Source of the DNA: Sitta carolinensis
Taxonomy: Eukaryota > Chordata > Aves > Passeriformes > Sittidae
Length of the DNA stretch: 64,000 bases
NCBI GenBank assembly: GCA_032173965.1
Contig: JAVUNC010000006.1
Location: forward strand, 37,977,870 to 38,041,869
Reading direction: 5' to 3'
Under the pieces are notes generated by a model that searched no databases, was not told the origin of the DNA, and worked only from the letters and a program-made list of their open reading frames with translations. Shown one piece after another: positions 1 to 12,146 of the stretch; the stretch's first letter is position 1, and each line of letters begins with the position of its first letter. The position numbers and the translations under genes are program-made.

Positions 1-2590
1 ATCTATTAATGCCACCACAGATTTTGTTTCTCTCATTATTGTGCAGCTTTTTATTTAAATAGGGAAATCCATAAGGGAAACTCCTAATTCTTTTCCTACT
101 CTGACAGTGATTTGCTCTGAATCCTTGTTTAAATCACTTCTCTTTGTATTTTAATTTTCCTCACGTGAAAAACTGAATGAAATTTCTTCTTCCTCATGAA
201 GGCTTTGTTAATTAAAGCTTTGCAATGCTTTCTGGAAGACTTGATGAAATACTCTTAACATACAAAACTTTAACATAAATTACATGTAAAGATTTTTAGC
301 CTGCAATGTTTTATAATGTTAAAGAGGAGCAACAAGAAGTCTTTACACCTTTTGAGGATGTTCCCACTAACATTGCATTACTTTGCACACTTTATTTCTT
401 GTGTAATATTCTTTTAATTTCCAGAAATTATATCTGGATGTCTCTGATCAAAATCTTTGTAAACAATAAAGAATAGATTGTCAAAACCTAGTCCTATGGA
501 CTCCCAGAGTACTTGGAGCACTGACTGAGGATTCACAGAAAGCTGGCTTGCCAAAAGACATAAGTTTCCTTCATGTTTACAGCTGCTAGTATAGCATCAA
601 ACAACTGCATCATAAAATACTTTCCTAATATTTTCCCATGTAAACAATTTCCCTAGTTAGCACAGGGATGTCATGTGCTCATGAATGAGAGAAAAGACAG
701 TCAGTGTCATTGCAAACAGGAAGGGAAGCATCCATGAAGTTCCTTTAATTAAAATGTGGTCCTCCCCATGCAAAAACATCTGGAATCTAAATTAAATATT
801 CAAGTAGTTTGACATTGGCAATGCTTTGTTAGCAAAGGTCATTTGTTCTTCATTAGTGTATTTTTTGCTTTAAGAAATCTTGTTAAAACTCTCATGAAAC
901 TTTGTAATACAGAAAAAAAAAGCCAATTGAGCATTGAACTTTTAATTTGATAAAGTTACATGTATTGCCTACCTTTGTGTAGGTAATTTGACTTCTTGAT
1001 GTGATGAAATCATCAAAATGGTGGTATAATTTGGGTTATGATATACGTGGAATATAAAGATACAAAATACATTTTTTTGTTTTTCTGAAATTTCCCTCTC
1101 TACATATGATGTACTATTCACAGAATGTCACAGCTATCATGGAGTTTGCCTGGCATATAAAAGTCAGCAGAGCACCTCAGGCCTCTTAAGCAGAACCACC
1201 TCCTTAAAAGAGAAGTGTATGATTTATCAGTGGACAGCTGGAGATTGAAGCTGATAGTGCATATTTTTATAGATCTTAACAGAGAAAGCAAAGGCATGCT
1301 GGGTGCATCCTATTCTTGCTATTTAGGTATTCAATACACTAGGGTAATTTAAAAATAAGTAATTTTAGGTCACCATTGTATCTTTCATTTGAATTGTAGC
1401 TACCTTCTGACATGCATTGCAGCCAGTTAAAACTATGTTGCATTTAATCTTTTTATGGTTGTTCTTTGGGGATTAGCTAACTGGTACTTAAATCAACTCT
1501 CATTTAAAAATATATATATATCTGCAATACAGATAGCCATTTGTTTTTACCTGCCTCAGAAAAGAAAGAAGTACTGTACTTGAAACTCAATGAAGTTTGG
1601 GTTCTGGTTTATTTTTATGTGTTTTCAATATATCAACAATAAAGGCAAACTTCAGGAGTACTATATATACAAACCAGCTTTGATTTATTTGCATTTAGCA
1701 TTGCAGCTTTGAGACTAAAAATGAAATGTGTCTGATTTTGATTTAGATCTGTTCCTTGAGACAGTGTGAAACTGTCTATTACCAAGAACACATCAGTATA
1801 GGAGGATTAACTGTTCACATGCAGTTTAAACATCAAAGTGTTTGTATGAAGTCATGGAAAATAAGTAATTTGTTTTGTTATTATCTGTGAAAATATAAAA
1901 CACCCCTTTTAAAAGTAAATAGTCTTTAAAAACCAGAAAGATTAGTAGCACTCAGTCTATCAAAGAGAACTGCTGTTAACTAAAATGCCATTAATTCTGC
2001 CTCAGTCAGTACAATGGGTGTTTTTTCTTGCTATCAGTACCATCAGTGCACTGGGTCAGTACCTGCTGCTGCTTGTTATACATAAGCAGACAGATGTGAT
2101 TGCTGTCTTTAGGATTATTTGTATGCATTATGGCATACAGCTTTCTGATTTCTGGGAAAAAATTTAACAGTAATTAACTGTCCTCTATATCAGGTGCTCC
2201 TAGCATCCTTTTTCACATTTTATCTCTGTGGATAAATCTATCTTTTTAATAGAATAGAGTGTAGTCATTAATGATACAAGTATGGCATTTGAACTATCTT
2301 GAGGAGGTTGCTGTGTTTTTCATTAATTACCAGACCAGTTCCATGGGTCAGCTAAAAGCTCTTTCATCTTAGTTCCCTCACATTCTTCAATGTATTCTTT
2401 CATTGCCACCTTCCTTATTGAACCTCCCCTAACAACAAACTTGGCTTTTTTCTGTTTTCATTTGCACATCACTATAATTCTTAATTTGTTTTATGGAAAA
2501 GACACACATTTCTGCCCTGAAAATGTTAGTGTGTGAGTTATCCTATTAAAGCCCCTCAGACTGCTGAGAAGAGTGTGAGAATTTTAGAAT
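1..2590. other. Non-coding stretch, no feature recognised
   Basis: AT-rich sequence with no convincing exon, RNA gene or recognisable repeat apart from a short TA run near 1510-1521. It may be intronic sequence of the gene whose exons start at 6092, because that gene must have earlier exons to the left. No open frame here has splice sites whose phase joins the exon at 6092. Confidence 0.5.
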
Positions 2591-3080
2591 ATAAAAAGAA
2601 CCATTCTGGTCAAGACCAAAGGTCAATCCAACCCAGCTAGACATTGCAACAATGGCCAAAGTAAAATGCTTAGGGAAGACTGTATGAACAGGACTGACAT
2701 GTATTTTGTTTCCCATTCATTCATTCTGATTCCAGCCATTCAAAGCTCAAAGCCTTCCAGTTAGATGTAGTTTCTGTGAATTTGGAACCATTCTATGGTC
2801 TTTCTCATTCATGAACTTGCCCACTTTTCTGCTTAAAACCATATAAAATTTTCTATCGTTGTGTGACTTCTGATTTTATGCAAATTGGTCATTAGTCGCC
2901 TCAAGCATCTCTCTTCCTGGCTGAAGAGTCCTGTTCTTTAGAGTATTGTGTTTATCATTTCTCACTTGGGAACAGCACTCCGTGGCTTTGAAAATTCTCG
3001 TTGAACTTCTCTGACCTTTCCCTATTTCCCTTTTGAAATAAAGATCCACCTCTGCACTCAGCTGTCAGGCTGCAATTGGA
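2590..3080 (-). mobile_element. Old CR1-type LINE 3' fragment, antisense
   Basis: The left end contains 'aaaggtcaatccaaccca' followed by 'acaatggccaaag'. This matches the 'aaggtccatctagcccag...cagtggccaa' signature of an old amniote CR1 family. Further right, 'cacttttctgcttaaaacc' and the stretch around 2865-2960 (tttatgcaaatt, gtcgcctcaagcatctctcttcc, ctgaagagtcctg) follow the same family's antisense 3' region. It is heavily diverged, so its edges are approximate. Assignment is from memory of the family, not from an alignment. Confidence 0.6.
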
Positions 3081-4737
3081 TTAATGATATGGGACAGTTA
3101 TGTTCTCTGGCTTTTTTATCTTTTCCTGATTATACTGAGTGTTGATTTTGCTTTTCTGATTGATACTGAGCACTGCATTAGCAGATGTCATATGTATCAC
3201 TACCCCATGATCTTCTTCCTAAGCACCAATGGTTATCTTAAAGCCCATAGTTTTGAATGTGAAATTAGATTTAAACTTTAGGAGTCTAAAACTCCTTTCA
3301 GAATTCCAAGTAACCTATACCATTGTTTATCCACATGATTCTCAAACAAAACCAAAGGCTGGTCTTCTGCTTTCAGGATTATATTTAATAATGTAATTAA
3401 TAAAGACTACCAGAGAAACAGCTAATTTTTTCTTTCCACTACAAAAAGTGAATGAAATAGAGGGGATATAGTTAGGAGAAACTTTGGAAGAGCAGATGAT
3501 TAGCATCTTCCTTAAATCCATTTATAGACAGTGTTGACGTGAATCTTGGCATTGAATTAGAGATGGAATTGAAAAATGGGATGATTTAAGGAATAGGCTT
3601 ACACCTAGGGCCTGATTTCCTTTCTTTGATGAGAACAGATCACAGGTCATCTGTATTGAAACAGGGTGGTTAAATAGATAGATAAAGAAATATATCTATG
3701 TAATATTTTTGCATACATATAAATGCATAAACAGAAGAATGAGCCTCATATCCTCTAACTAATATAGTTTCTTGGTACTGAATATTGACTACAAGTTCTG
3801 TCCAAGTTAGCTGCAAATGAATCCCATTGTTTATGAAATTTGACCTTTGTTCTGAATATTTCTTAAAACCTTAAAATCAGAATGTTTGGAACTAACAACA
3901 AGGCAGACATCATTGCTTTTAAACAGATGGTGTGTCTTCATTTAGGTTACCTTGTTCGTTTCTGATTCTCCGCTCCTCATTCCTAGTCTCCATCTTTTTG
4001 AAGTTGATGCCACTTGTGCAAAGAGGCTCCCATTGATTTTTCTTCTCCTCTTGTCACTGAAACTTTAAGCCTCTTCAGGTCTTAAGTCTAGGATCTAAAT
4101 GGAATGTTTTTCATGGTGGTCAGATTGAAATTTTCCAGAACTAGTAACAGAGCTTTTGTAGTTAAGGGCAAGTTAACTCGGTTAGCACAGGCTTTACAAC
4201 GTAATATTTGATTTCAGGATTGATGGATTTTATTTAATATTTTGCTTTAAAGTATCAAGGAAGTAATATAGTTAATGAAGCCCATTATTGGTAGATTGAA
4301 TACCAGACTAGCAGAACCTTTTCCAAAGAAGTGTGATTTTTAGAATTCTGGAGGTAATACTAACTGTTGCTCAGAAAGTACAAACAGTTCTGGTTTTACT
4401 TGCTGTTTGGCAGATAATAGAAGGGGAGCCTTTAAGAAGCTGTAGAGTCATCTAGCCTGTAGGACATGACTGTTCTTTCTGCATGGTCAACGAACTTCAT
4501 CTGCACACAAAACCAAAACCATGATATTTATTTTCTTCATTTTTTGCAGTTTACAATAGACTACATTTTTTGCATGATGGGTGTGAATGTGAAATCTTAT
4601 TGTTGAGTCCAACCCTAACTCTCCCTAGGGAGATAATTCATTTTTCAGTAGTACATACCATATGCCTAATCTGAAAATAGGAAATTTGATTGTTCTATAT
4701 TTAGCTAAGTGCTCACTGCATTTTTTTTTTTTTTTAA
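3081..4737. other. Non-coding stretch, no feature recognised
   Basis: No exon with matching splice phase, no RNA gene and no clear repeat was seen. A 15-base T run ends at 4735, directly before the next CR1 copy. Possibly intronic for the gene at 6092 onward. Confidence 0.4.
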
Positions 4738-5340
4738 TCATAGAATCACAGAATTATGACGAGTTGGAAGGGACCCACAAGGATCACTGAGTCTTATTTC
4801 AGTCCCTGTACAGCACCATTCCCAATAGTCACACCATATGCCCAAGAGCATTGTTCAAACCTTTCTTGAACTCTGTCAGGTTTGGTGCTGTGACCACTTT
4901 CCCTGGGGAGCCTGCTCCAGTGCCCAATCACCCTCTGGGTGAAGAACTTCTAACATCCAACCTAAACCTCTCCTGACACAACTTCAGGCCATTTCTATGT
5001 TGAAGACAGAGGCAAAAAATGCATTAAATGTATTTGCCTTGTCTTTGTCCCTGTTTGTGAAGTGACCATTCTCTTCCTGTAAGGACAAGGGTTTTTTTAT
5101 ACTGCCCATTGCCATTAATATATTTTTTAAAACTCTTTTTATTGTCCTCCACATTTCTGGCCAGCTTCAACTCCACTAGAGCTTTGGCCTCATGAATTTT
5201 CTCCTTACAGGGACAAGCAGCATCTCATATCAGTAATGTCTCTTGTTCTAGTCCCTGGAAATAGCAGACTTCCCTGTGAGCTGGCTCCAGTCTGCATATC
5301 AAGCCCTTCATTTGCTTTAGATGGGTGTTTCTTATTACAA
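4738..5340 (-). mobile_element. CR1 LINE 3' region, antisense
   Basis: It starts with the antisense CR1 3' end ('catagaatcacagaatta', then 'gttggaagggaccca'). It continues through the familiar block around 4860-4990 ('ggggagcctgctccagtgcc', 'accctctgggtgaagaactt', 'ccaacctaaacctctcctg'), then into the upstream part of the element near 5000-5220 ('gaggcaaaaaatgcatta', 'ctagagctttggcctcatga'). The minus orientation follows from the left-hand position of the CR1 tail. This copy is better preserved than those at 2.6 and 45.3 kb. Confidence 0.85.
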
Positions 5341-5990
5341 CTACCCTTCATTTTCTTGTTAACAGACATCTTGGTGCAAGACCAAGAGGTCTTGGTGATG
5401 TTGTTTTAGGAGGCCTCACTATCCCATAAAGACCTTCATCCACCTCATCAGTAGTCTGACCTTCTAGTTCCAGAGCCTCACATGTATTGTAGAAGGTGCC
5501 AGTCCTACCTGTCGAATTCTGAGAAGGTGGAGGAACCTTCCTCCTAGTACATGCTGTGATGTGCTTCCAGCCTTCATCTTTAACAGACCCTTGGCTAATA
5601 GTCCTTTGACTAATTGCCCTGCAGGGTTCTGAGTACATCTGCCTCTCCACTATAATGGAGGTTCATGACTCTTGAGAGTCTTGAGACTGTGAGACTCTGA
5701 AAACAGTCTCTCTTTTTTTTGTTTTCTCAAACACTGCGTAGCTTGTTCACTTCCTCCTGTAGCTCCTTTGCCTGGTGTCCAGCTCCTCAAGCACAGCTCA
5801 CCTTCTGCAAAAGAACTGTCAGCCCCAGCCTTGTGAAGAGGCATCAGGCACTCCTGGCAGCCTCTGACCTGGAGAGCTCCATCTCCCATCAGCAGGTCTG
5901 GCTGGCTGGAGCCTCTGACATGGCTGCTTCAGTGAGTCCCACAGCTACACGTGATCGAACTTTAGGGAGAGTTAACACCCTAACCGAGGA
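5341..5990. repeat. Repeat-like stretch next to CR1, unidentified
   Basis: This stretch is slightly richer in GC and carries overlapping open frames on both strands (minus 5348-5650 and 5650-5889, plus 5719-5997). None has splice sites or motifs I recognise. It may be the more 5' part of the CR1 copy ending at 4738, or a different transposon remnant. I see no RT, endonuclease or gag motif. The frames are more likely decayed repeat sequence than exons of the host gene. Confidence 0.35.
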
Positions 5991-6091
5991 ACCTTGAACT
6001 AGTATTCTGATTACACTGAGGTTTTTAGTGTGTGAGATGGCTGAAAGAATGGATTTGGTTTTAATGTTTTAATTTGTGTTCTGTTCTTTAG

Positions 6092-6169
6092 AGTACCCGA
6101 GTAGCTTTAAACCACCTGGAGTCTGTGCCTGAGAAACTGAGCCTATTAGAAGACTGCAAAGATATTGGA
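6092..6169 (+). CDS. Putative internal exon A of an unidentified coiled-coil gene
   Basis: A 78-bp stretch lies between acceptor 'tgttctttag' and donor 'gtgaga'. It is exactly 26 codons, phase 0 at both ends. Only one frame is open, reading STRVALNHLESVPEKL followed by SLLEDCKDIG; the other two frames contain stops. It is rich in Leu, Glu and Lys, as in helical segments. Its phase-0 end joins the phase-0 start of the exon at 8044. It is the first exon I can place; the 5' part of the gene must lie further left or outside the window. I do not recognise the protein family. The length is short but normal for an exon of a large coiled-coil gene. Without a database match this stays a prediction. 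Confidence 0.6.
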
Positions 6170-6832
6170 GTGAGAAGATTTTATTTGACTCAGTACTTCT
6201 GAAATATTTGGGTTAATTAATATTCTCTATAAATGTACAGATAAGTTGTTGAATAATATATTTACAGTTGCATATGTATGTATTATATAGACAGAAATGT
6301 ACTGAAATTTATTTTCATGTTTATGTGGATCTTTTTGAAGTTATAAATTTAGTTCTAATTATTAAGACCACTCCATAATGCAGGCAAACATTGATAGCTG
6401 GGCATAACAGGTCATGTGTTAATTACTGTTTCAGAATATTGTTATTGAGTGGTAAATTCTGATATTACATGTTAAAAAATGAAAATTTTATAATTAAATA
6501 AATTATGCCAGTTGTTTCAATATTTAACTTAATGAGCGAAGATAGATGATTTTTACAACTTTTTTAGTTTTGACATAATGACAACACTAGGCACTAATTT
6601 TCTCAGCACCACTACCCAATCAAGATGTTTTTGGATGCAGTAGAACATATTGACAGTAGTGGTGACATGTAGTAGTAGTAGTAGTGTCAAGAGTGATAAG
6701 GCTCAGATTAGATTTTCAGTGGCTAATTGGCTAAACACCCGTACCATAGGTACTTTCTATTTATGAAATTGGTGGTTTAATAAAAAAGAATTTGTAACTT
6801 TCTTGCACAATATAAATTTTAAATCAGTATTA

Positions 6833-6901
6833 AACCACAGATCAAGAAATACGTAATGATTCGCATTTTGTTTGAAATGCAAAATTTCTTAATCTGTGGT
6901 T
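6833..6901. repeat. Inverted repeat with 18-bp arms (intronic)
   Basis: Arm 6833-6850 (aaccacagatcaagaaat) and arm 6884-6901 (atttcttaatctgtggtt) are complementary at 17 of 18 positions. Inside, 6863-6868 (gcattt) pairs with 6875-6880 (aaatgc). The structure lies in the intron between the exons at 6092 and 8044. It could be a hairpin, a remnant of a small DNA transposon, or chance. No target-site duplication was identified. Confidence 0.7.
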
Positions 6902-8043
6902 GTCATAACCATTTCAAAACATACTTGTTTGGAGCATTGTTTGTTTTGTGTTTCTGCATGAGGTCATCAGTTAATAATTCTACACCATTTTATTGCTGTC
7001 ATCGTCATCTGATTTGGTAATGCAAGTACTGGTTAAAATGTTTGCATTTTTCATGAACAACATTGTCGAGATACATAGTTTTAATTTCACATTCCAGGTA
7101 TTCCCCAGAAGAGCTTTTTTGCTCTGACAGAGGTTTGTGTTTATCTTCTGTTCCTACTAAAGGAAAAATTTTGTTCTCAGCAGGCATCTGCAATCTCCTT
7201 CACACTTGCCCTATCTCACTTAACACTGCTGTGAAATTACACTGTAATTTTCTGGTTTGCTCTAGTTATAACTTAGCCAATATTTGTAAGATTGGAATGC
7301 AAATCTTTGGTTTCAATTGGGCTCTGTCCTCCATCGTGCTTATTTTTTAAAGATGGTTTACTGAAGAAGAGTCCCTATCAACACAGTGTTTCGTTTAAGA
7401 AATAATTTATTATTCAGGAGATCTAAGCTTTATTCCTTAGCTTTGAGAAGGATATCAGTTTGGGCCTTCATTACTGTTTCTATTTGCAAATAACATATTG
7501 GATCTTTTTGCACAGTAGCTAACAAGTCCTTCCCTCGATATTTTCATAGGAAGGGAGAAGGAAAGAGGAAGTAAGTTTTGATAAACCTCTCGGATTGTCT
7601 AGGAGGTTTGTTAATTCAAGTGAATCATTAGCTAGTTCAGTGAGAAGTGTTACGTTTTCGTATTGAAAATACTATTTTGTGCATATCCTTAGAACGTTTT
7701 TTTCTTCAAATGCTTGTTTCTGTGGTGTTGTAATTAATTTTTCACCATTACAGAGTTTTCGTTAGAAAGTCTGATGTTGCTGAAGTTTTGAAAGGGTTAC
7801 AAGAAATCATTCACTACTTAAGGATAAGGCCATTTCCACTTTAATCTACATGTATTTTAACATTATTTTTCTGTACAGAACATTATGCTTTTGTATGGCC
7901 TCTGTAGTTCAGCTTCTGAAAGTTAGTACTTAATTTGTTCTTGCTGTGGTGAAAATCCTCAACAATACCTGTGGTTACAACAGTCAGAATTTCTAGCTAC
8001 TTTCATGTCATGAAATTGTCTAAATCTCTAAATGCATTTCTAG

Positions 8044-8157
8044 GAGTCCCATTGCCGAAGGGAGATGATTGAGGAGAGGTATAAGAAGTACAAAGACATA
8101 GTGAGCTCTTTGCAGCAACAGCTGGAAGATTCAAAACAAAGAGTCAGGCAAGTCAAG
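8044..8157 (+). CDS. Putative internal exon B, coiled-coil segment
   Basis: A 114-bp exon lies between acceptor 'gcatttctag' and donor AAG|gtatgt, which is close to consensus. It is 38 codons, phase 0 at both ends. It reads ESHCRREMIEERYKKYKDI followed by VSSLQQQLEDSKQRVRQVK. From the second half a heptad pattern is plain: hydrophobic a/d positions V, L, L, (S), V, V are spaced 3-4-3-4-3, with charged or Gln residues between. This is a typical coiled coil, suggesting a cytoskeletal, centrosomal or scaffolding protein, but that role is inference. It joins in phase to the exons at 6092 and 12038. This is the strongest single exon in the window. Confidence 0.72.
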
Positions 8158-8590
8158 GTATGTGTGTGTACTCCCCTTTTGTGTCCCAATTGCTTTAAAT
8201 CAGCAACATAACCTTACCTTATTAACTCCTAGTGCAAACACAGACTGAAATCACGCATGAATGTGTCTGTTTCATATAGCTGCCGTGGCTGATGACATGG
8301 CAGGTATATTGACATGGCATGAACTTTGATGAATTAAGGGTTGCTTTCACTGTAAGTGCCATGGATACTTTCCAACAATCTTTCAGATTTCACAGAAATG
8401 TATCTTACTGTGATTTACTAATCTGCAGTGTTTACCTGCTTTGTCAAATTGCTGTCTACAGCAATTTTTAGAATGTTTTGTTCCATTTTCTAGTCCTTTC
8501 AAATAAAAGGAATAGAAGCCTGTTTTCTCTATAAAAAGGTTGACTAATTTATAAATTACATGTAGTAATTTTTCAGGAGTTGATATTTAC

Positions 8591-8899
8591 TGTTACTGTG
8601 ACGCAGATAGAAACACACAGCAACACACACAACAGGTGTTCAGGCAGAGAAGAAGAAAAGAAGTCTCTAGTTTATTGTTGACCTCGTATATATAAGTTTC
8701 TGGACAGTGATCAGAGATTGGGCAGAGAAGTTACCACCTCTCCATCTCCACTGGTCACTTGAGAAGTCCATCAGGTGATATCTTTTACAAAGGAATGCAA
8801 ATTCCTTGAATGCAAATGCATGATTCTTGTTTATCTTACAATTCGGGAGAACTGACTCCACTATACTAAAGGCTAATTTTCAAGGACAAAAATTTACAT
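8591..8899 (-). mobile_element. Possible degraded solo LTR, antisense (intronic)
   Basis: Read on the minus strand, this stretch has a TATA-like run (TATATATACGAGG, centred near 8690). About 15 bases later comes an AATAAA-type signal (CAACAATAAAC, near 8675), then a GT-rich tract ending near 'gtgacgcag' and '...AGTAACA'. Plus-strand ends 'tgttactg' (8591) and 'atttaca' (8899) would be the TG...CA termini. I could not find a matching target-site duplication, so the boundaries and the LTR call are tentative. It lies in the intron between the exons at 8044 and 12038. Confidence 0.4.
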
Positions 8900-11800
8900 T
8901 CTTTGCAAATGATTCTGTATGATGTCTCTTTCATACCTAAATAAAATCCAGGCAAACAGGAGAGAAGTGATTTGCTAAAGGTCACTCACTGGACTTATAG
9001 CAGCGCTAAGCATGGATAACTAACTTCCTACAATACAAATCCAGTGCTCTTCTTTAGAAACTTTGCCTGTAATTATTTCAACTTTCCAATTATTAACATG
9101 CTTTCTTTCCCTTCTTAGCTTGTTCACTGTCATATCGCTGTCATTGTGATAGCAGCTTACTTCAGCAGAACTTCAATTTCTTATGGAAGTGAATGAAATA
9201 AGTGATCAGACCTGAAGAATCACATATTTCTGCTGCATATCTCAATCAAATCACTTTCTTTGGCAATGTATCACACCTGTGTCTCTAAGCAATTGAGATC
9301 AAATCAAGGAGCACACACTCTATCAAAAAGATGTTTGTGTTCCCCAGCTTATCTGTAACCATCTTCCTTCTGTAAAATGGACATTCTTATATTATGTCTT
9401 TTATAAAGTGGGAAAGGTAAAATAAATACAGAATATTTCAGCTTAGTAATTGCTGTTGTAAGAAGGTATTAAGTTACTTGAAAAAGCCATCTTATTTTTC
9501 TGTAAGAAAGAATTGAAAGGAGGAAAGAGGCACAATCAGTCTGTCGCTGATGATAATCTTCAGTATCTTGAATTTCTCTTCCCTCCACACAAGCGTTACT
9601 AAATAAATAGCTATTGAAATATGGAAAAACGTTGAAAAGCTAAGTGGAATGCAATCAGCTGATGGTAGAACATAACATTGCACTAAGCTGACTGAACTTA
9701 CTGAGCTTGTGTGATTTGAACTCAATAATCAGAATCCAGTACAAAGCTGATTCCAAAACAATTCTCTTTCTTTAGACAACCGAGAGCATTTAATGGTTTC
9801 CATTTAGTCAGGCCTAATTGGGGTTTTGCATGACATTCAGTACTCCTTGCTGTCACGGCTGTTGCAAATAGAACAGAATGTTCAAAACCAAGTAACAGAC
9901 GGGTGCTAATCTGATTTCAGTGATCAGGCTAGCTTAGACTAAAAAAATCCCTTTTAATGCTTGCCTTTCTTACCCTCCTTTGAAACTAACTCAAATGCCT
10001 TTTTTTTTTTGTTTTTTCTGTTTTACTGTTTGTCAGTTGGGAATCTCTAAAATTGGTTGCTGGAAGAGTGTAGGTTTGAGGACAAAGTTCATTCTTTCTG
10101 ATATTTTTGGTTCACACTGCGTATATAGTGCCCCTGCTATGCAAAGTAGACAGATATTTGATAGATGATGAGAAAATCCATGTTTCTTATAAAATTTTTA
10201 TATTGATCATTTTAGATTAAATTACTTCTGGAATTAATCTTTCTCCTCTGTTAAGTTTTTCTTTCTAGCCTTTCTTATAATACACTTGTTTCAGCTTGCT
10301 TGCCAACACTGATCTCAGACAGGCATTATCTAATCTTGTGTCCCAGCCTTTTTTCATTTTAAGGAGGAAAAATTAAACCAAATTTGAATGTTCCTCTAAA
10401 AGCAGGTTTTTTTCTTTCTTTCTTATGATTTCTTTTGTCCCCAGTCAATCTTCCTACTCTTCTGCAGTCTTGTCAAATGACTTTAAAATACCTGTTGCTT
10501 AGAAGCCCAGAAAAATCATAATTTCTATTTGTATGTGTTAAAATGGAAGATTTCCAGTAATAAAAGTAGGTCATAGGCTGGCAGAATATCATCAGGTAAA
10601 ACAATCTTGATTTTTCAACTAAGAAAGGGCCAAATAGTAGTAGATAAAGATGAAGTTGGGGGAAAACCCCATATATGTTGTATTAAAAGAAAATAGCAAC
10701 AGAATCAAAATCAAAACAGAAAGCCAGAGGAAAACTAGAGAGAAATATTTTGATGTAAAGATACAAATATTTTAGGAGAGTTTCCCTGCCAACAATTGAC
10801 CATCTACTCAAAACCAACATACAGATGCAGTTGTCAATGAAGCACATGAGAAAAGGCACATTCTATACATTAATATTTCTTAAAGAGAAAGCCATTTTGT
10901 ATTACAGATACTGGTAGAAGCACCTTTCTTGTTTAAAAGCTCTTCTTTTGAAGCATTTCTGGAAGCAGAATGGAAAGACAAAAACCTTAAAAATTGTTAT
11001 TGTGCTATGAACACTTTAGGTATTAAGTCTCTCATCAGCACATAAGGGGATTAATATGCATAATTCCCATTAGTCTTAATAGGAGTAAATCCTTCAGTGA
11101 TGGAACAAAAAACCTCATTGTATCTCTAAATTAATGTAGAATTTTTTTTCTGTTTAGTTTTCAAATCTTAATATCAGCATGAATGATAAATTGCAAGATG
11201 TTTTAACAAAATTCCCTGAGGCTGTTTTTGATAAGAGTTCAGCAGTAAAATTGTGTGTTTTATGAACTGATGCATTTATTCATTATTACCTCTTCTCATT
11301 TCAAGAAACTGAGTAATTTGGATACCAAGCCAAGCTTTTAATCTTATTTTGGATGGTATTATAACTGGGGACTACTTGCTGCAAAGCTAATAGAGATTTT
11401 TCAGGGATTTTTGTTTAACTGACCTTTTTAAATTTACCTTCTCTTTTTAGCTTATAGACCAAATGACTTTCCTCACCAAGAAGCTATGCTGTATGGGTTT
11501 AGACATAAATAGTAACATTGTACTTCACACTTTATTTAATGGTTTAACAAAAAAATTCAAAGCACCTTTAGCTATTTTGATATGAGAATCAATGAACTTT
11601 AAGTTTCCTCAGTGGCAGAGAAAATACTTGTGCAACTTCAGTGAATTAATATGAACCATTCATTGATGAGGAAGTCATCATTCACTGATGTCTGTCATGA
11701 TGATATGGTATGTCCTGAATTGTGGATGTGATGTGAACAGGAAAGATCATTTTTACAACTTGCTGTAGTGGCAAAGACTTGCAATGGTGCCAGTGCTTTT

Positions 11801-12037
11801 CTCAAGGCAAAGCAGTTTTTTGCCGACATTTTATAGTGGTGAAATGGGGATAAAACTCATAAGCAAATTAATTTCAACCTAACTGCAATACTGAGAATTC
11901 AGAGAATTCAAATGAGTCTTTTCCAGTGTGTGCAAAATCACAGCATGTGCCTGTATGTGTGCTACTGTATGCTTTTTGTTAAAGTTTGCAGCTGCTTGAG
12001 AGTAACAGGTAAAATTATTTTTATTTGGTTTACATAG

Positions 12038-12146
12038 GATGTGAAAATGAATGCTGAAATTTCCGATATAGAAGTGGCTGCTCACTCTTCCAGTTGGCAA
12101 ACTCAAAACAGTTTTTTGTGCAGCTCACTGCTTTCAAGTTCAGGTT
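12038..12146 (+). CDS. Putative internal exon C, Ser-rich linker
   Basis: It follows acceptor 'ggtttacatag' and ends before a perfect donor 'gtaagt' at 12147. It starts in phase 0, the only open frame, reading DVKMNAEISDIEVAAHSSSW then QTQNSFLCSSLLSSSG. It leaves one base (T) for the next codon. A weaker donor three bases upstream (exon end 12143) would keep the same phase, and another GT at 12179 would not fit the next exon. The composition shifts from helical to Ser-rich and probably disordered, marking the end of the coiled coil. The phase matches the exons at 8044 and 16226. Confidence 0.6.

Noticed and set aside
5348..5997. Overlapping open frames of 79-100 codons on both strands
   Set aside because: They sit next to a CR1 copy, lack known motifs and splice signals, and are open on both strands, as repeat-derived sequence often is.
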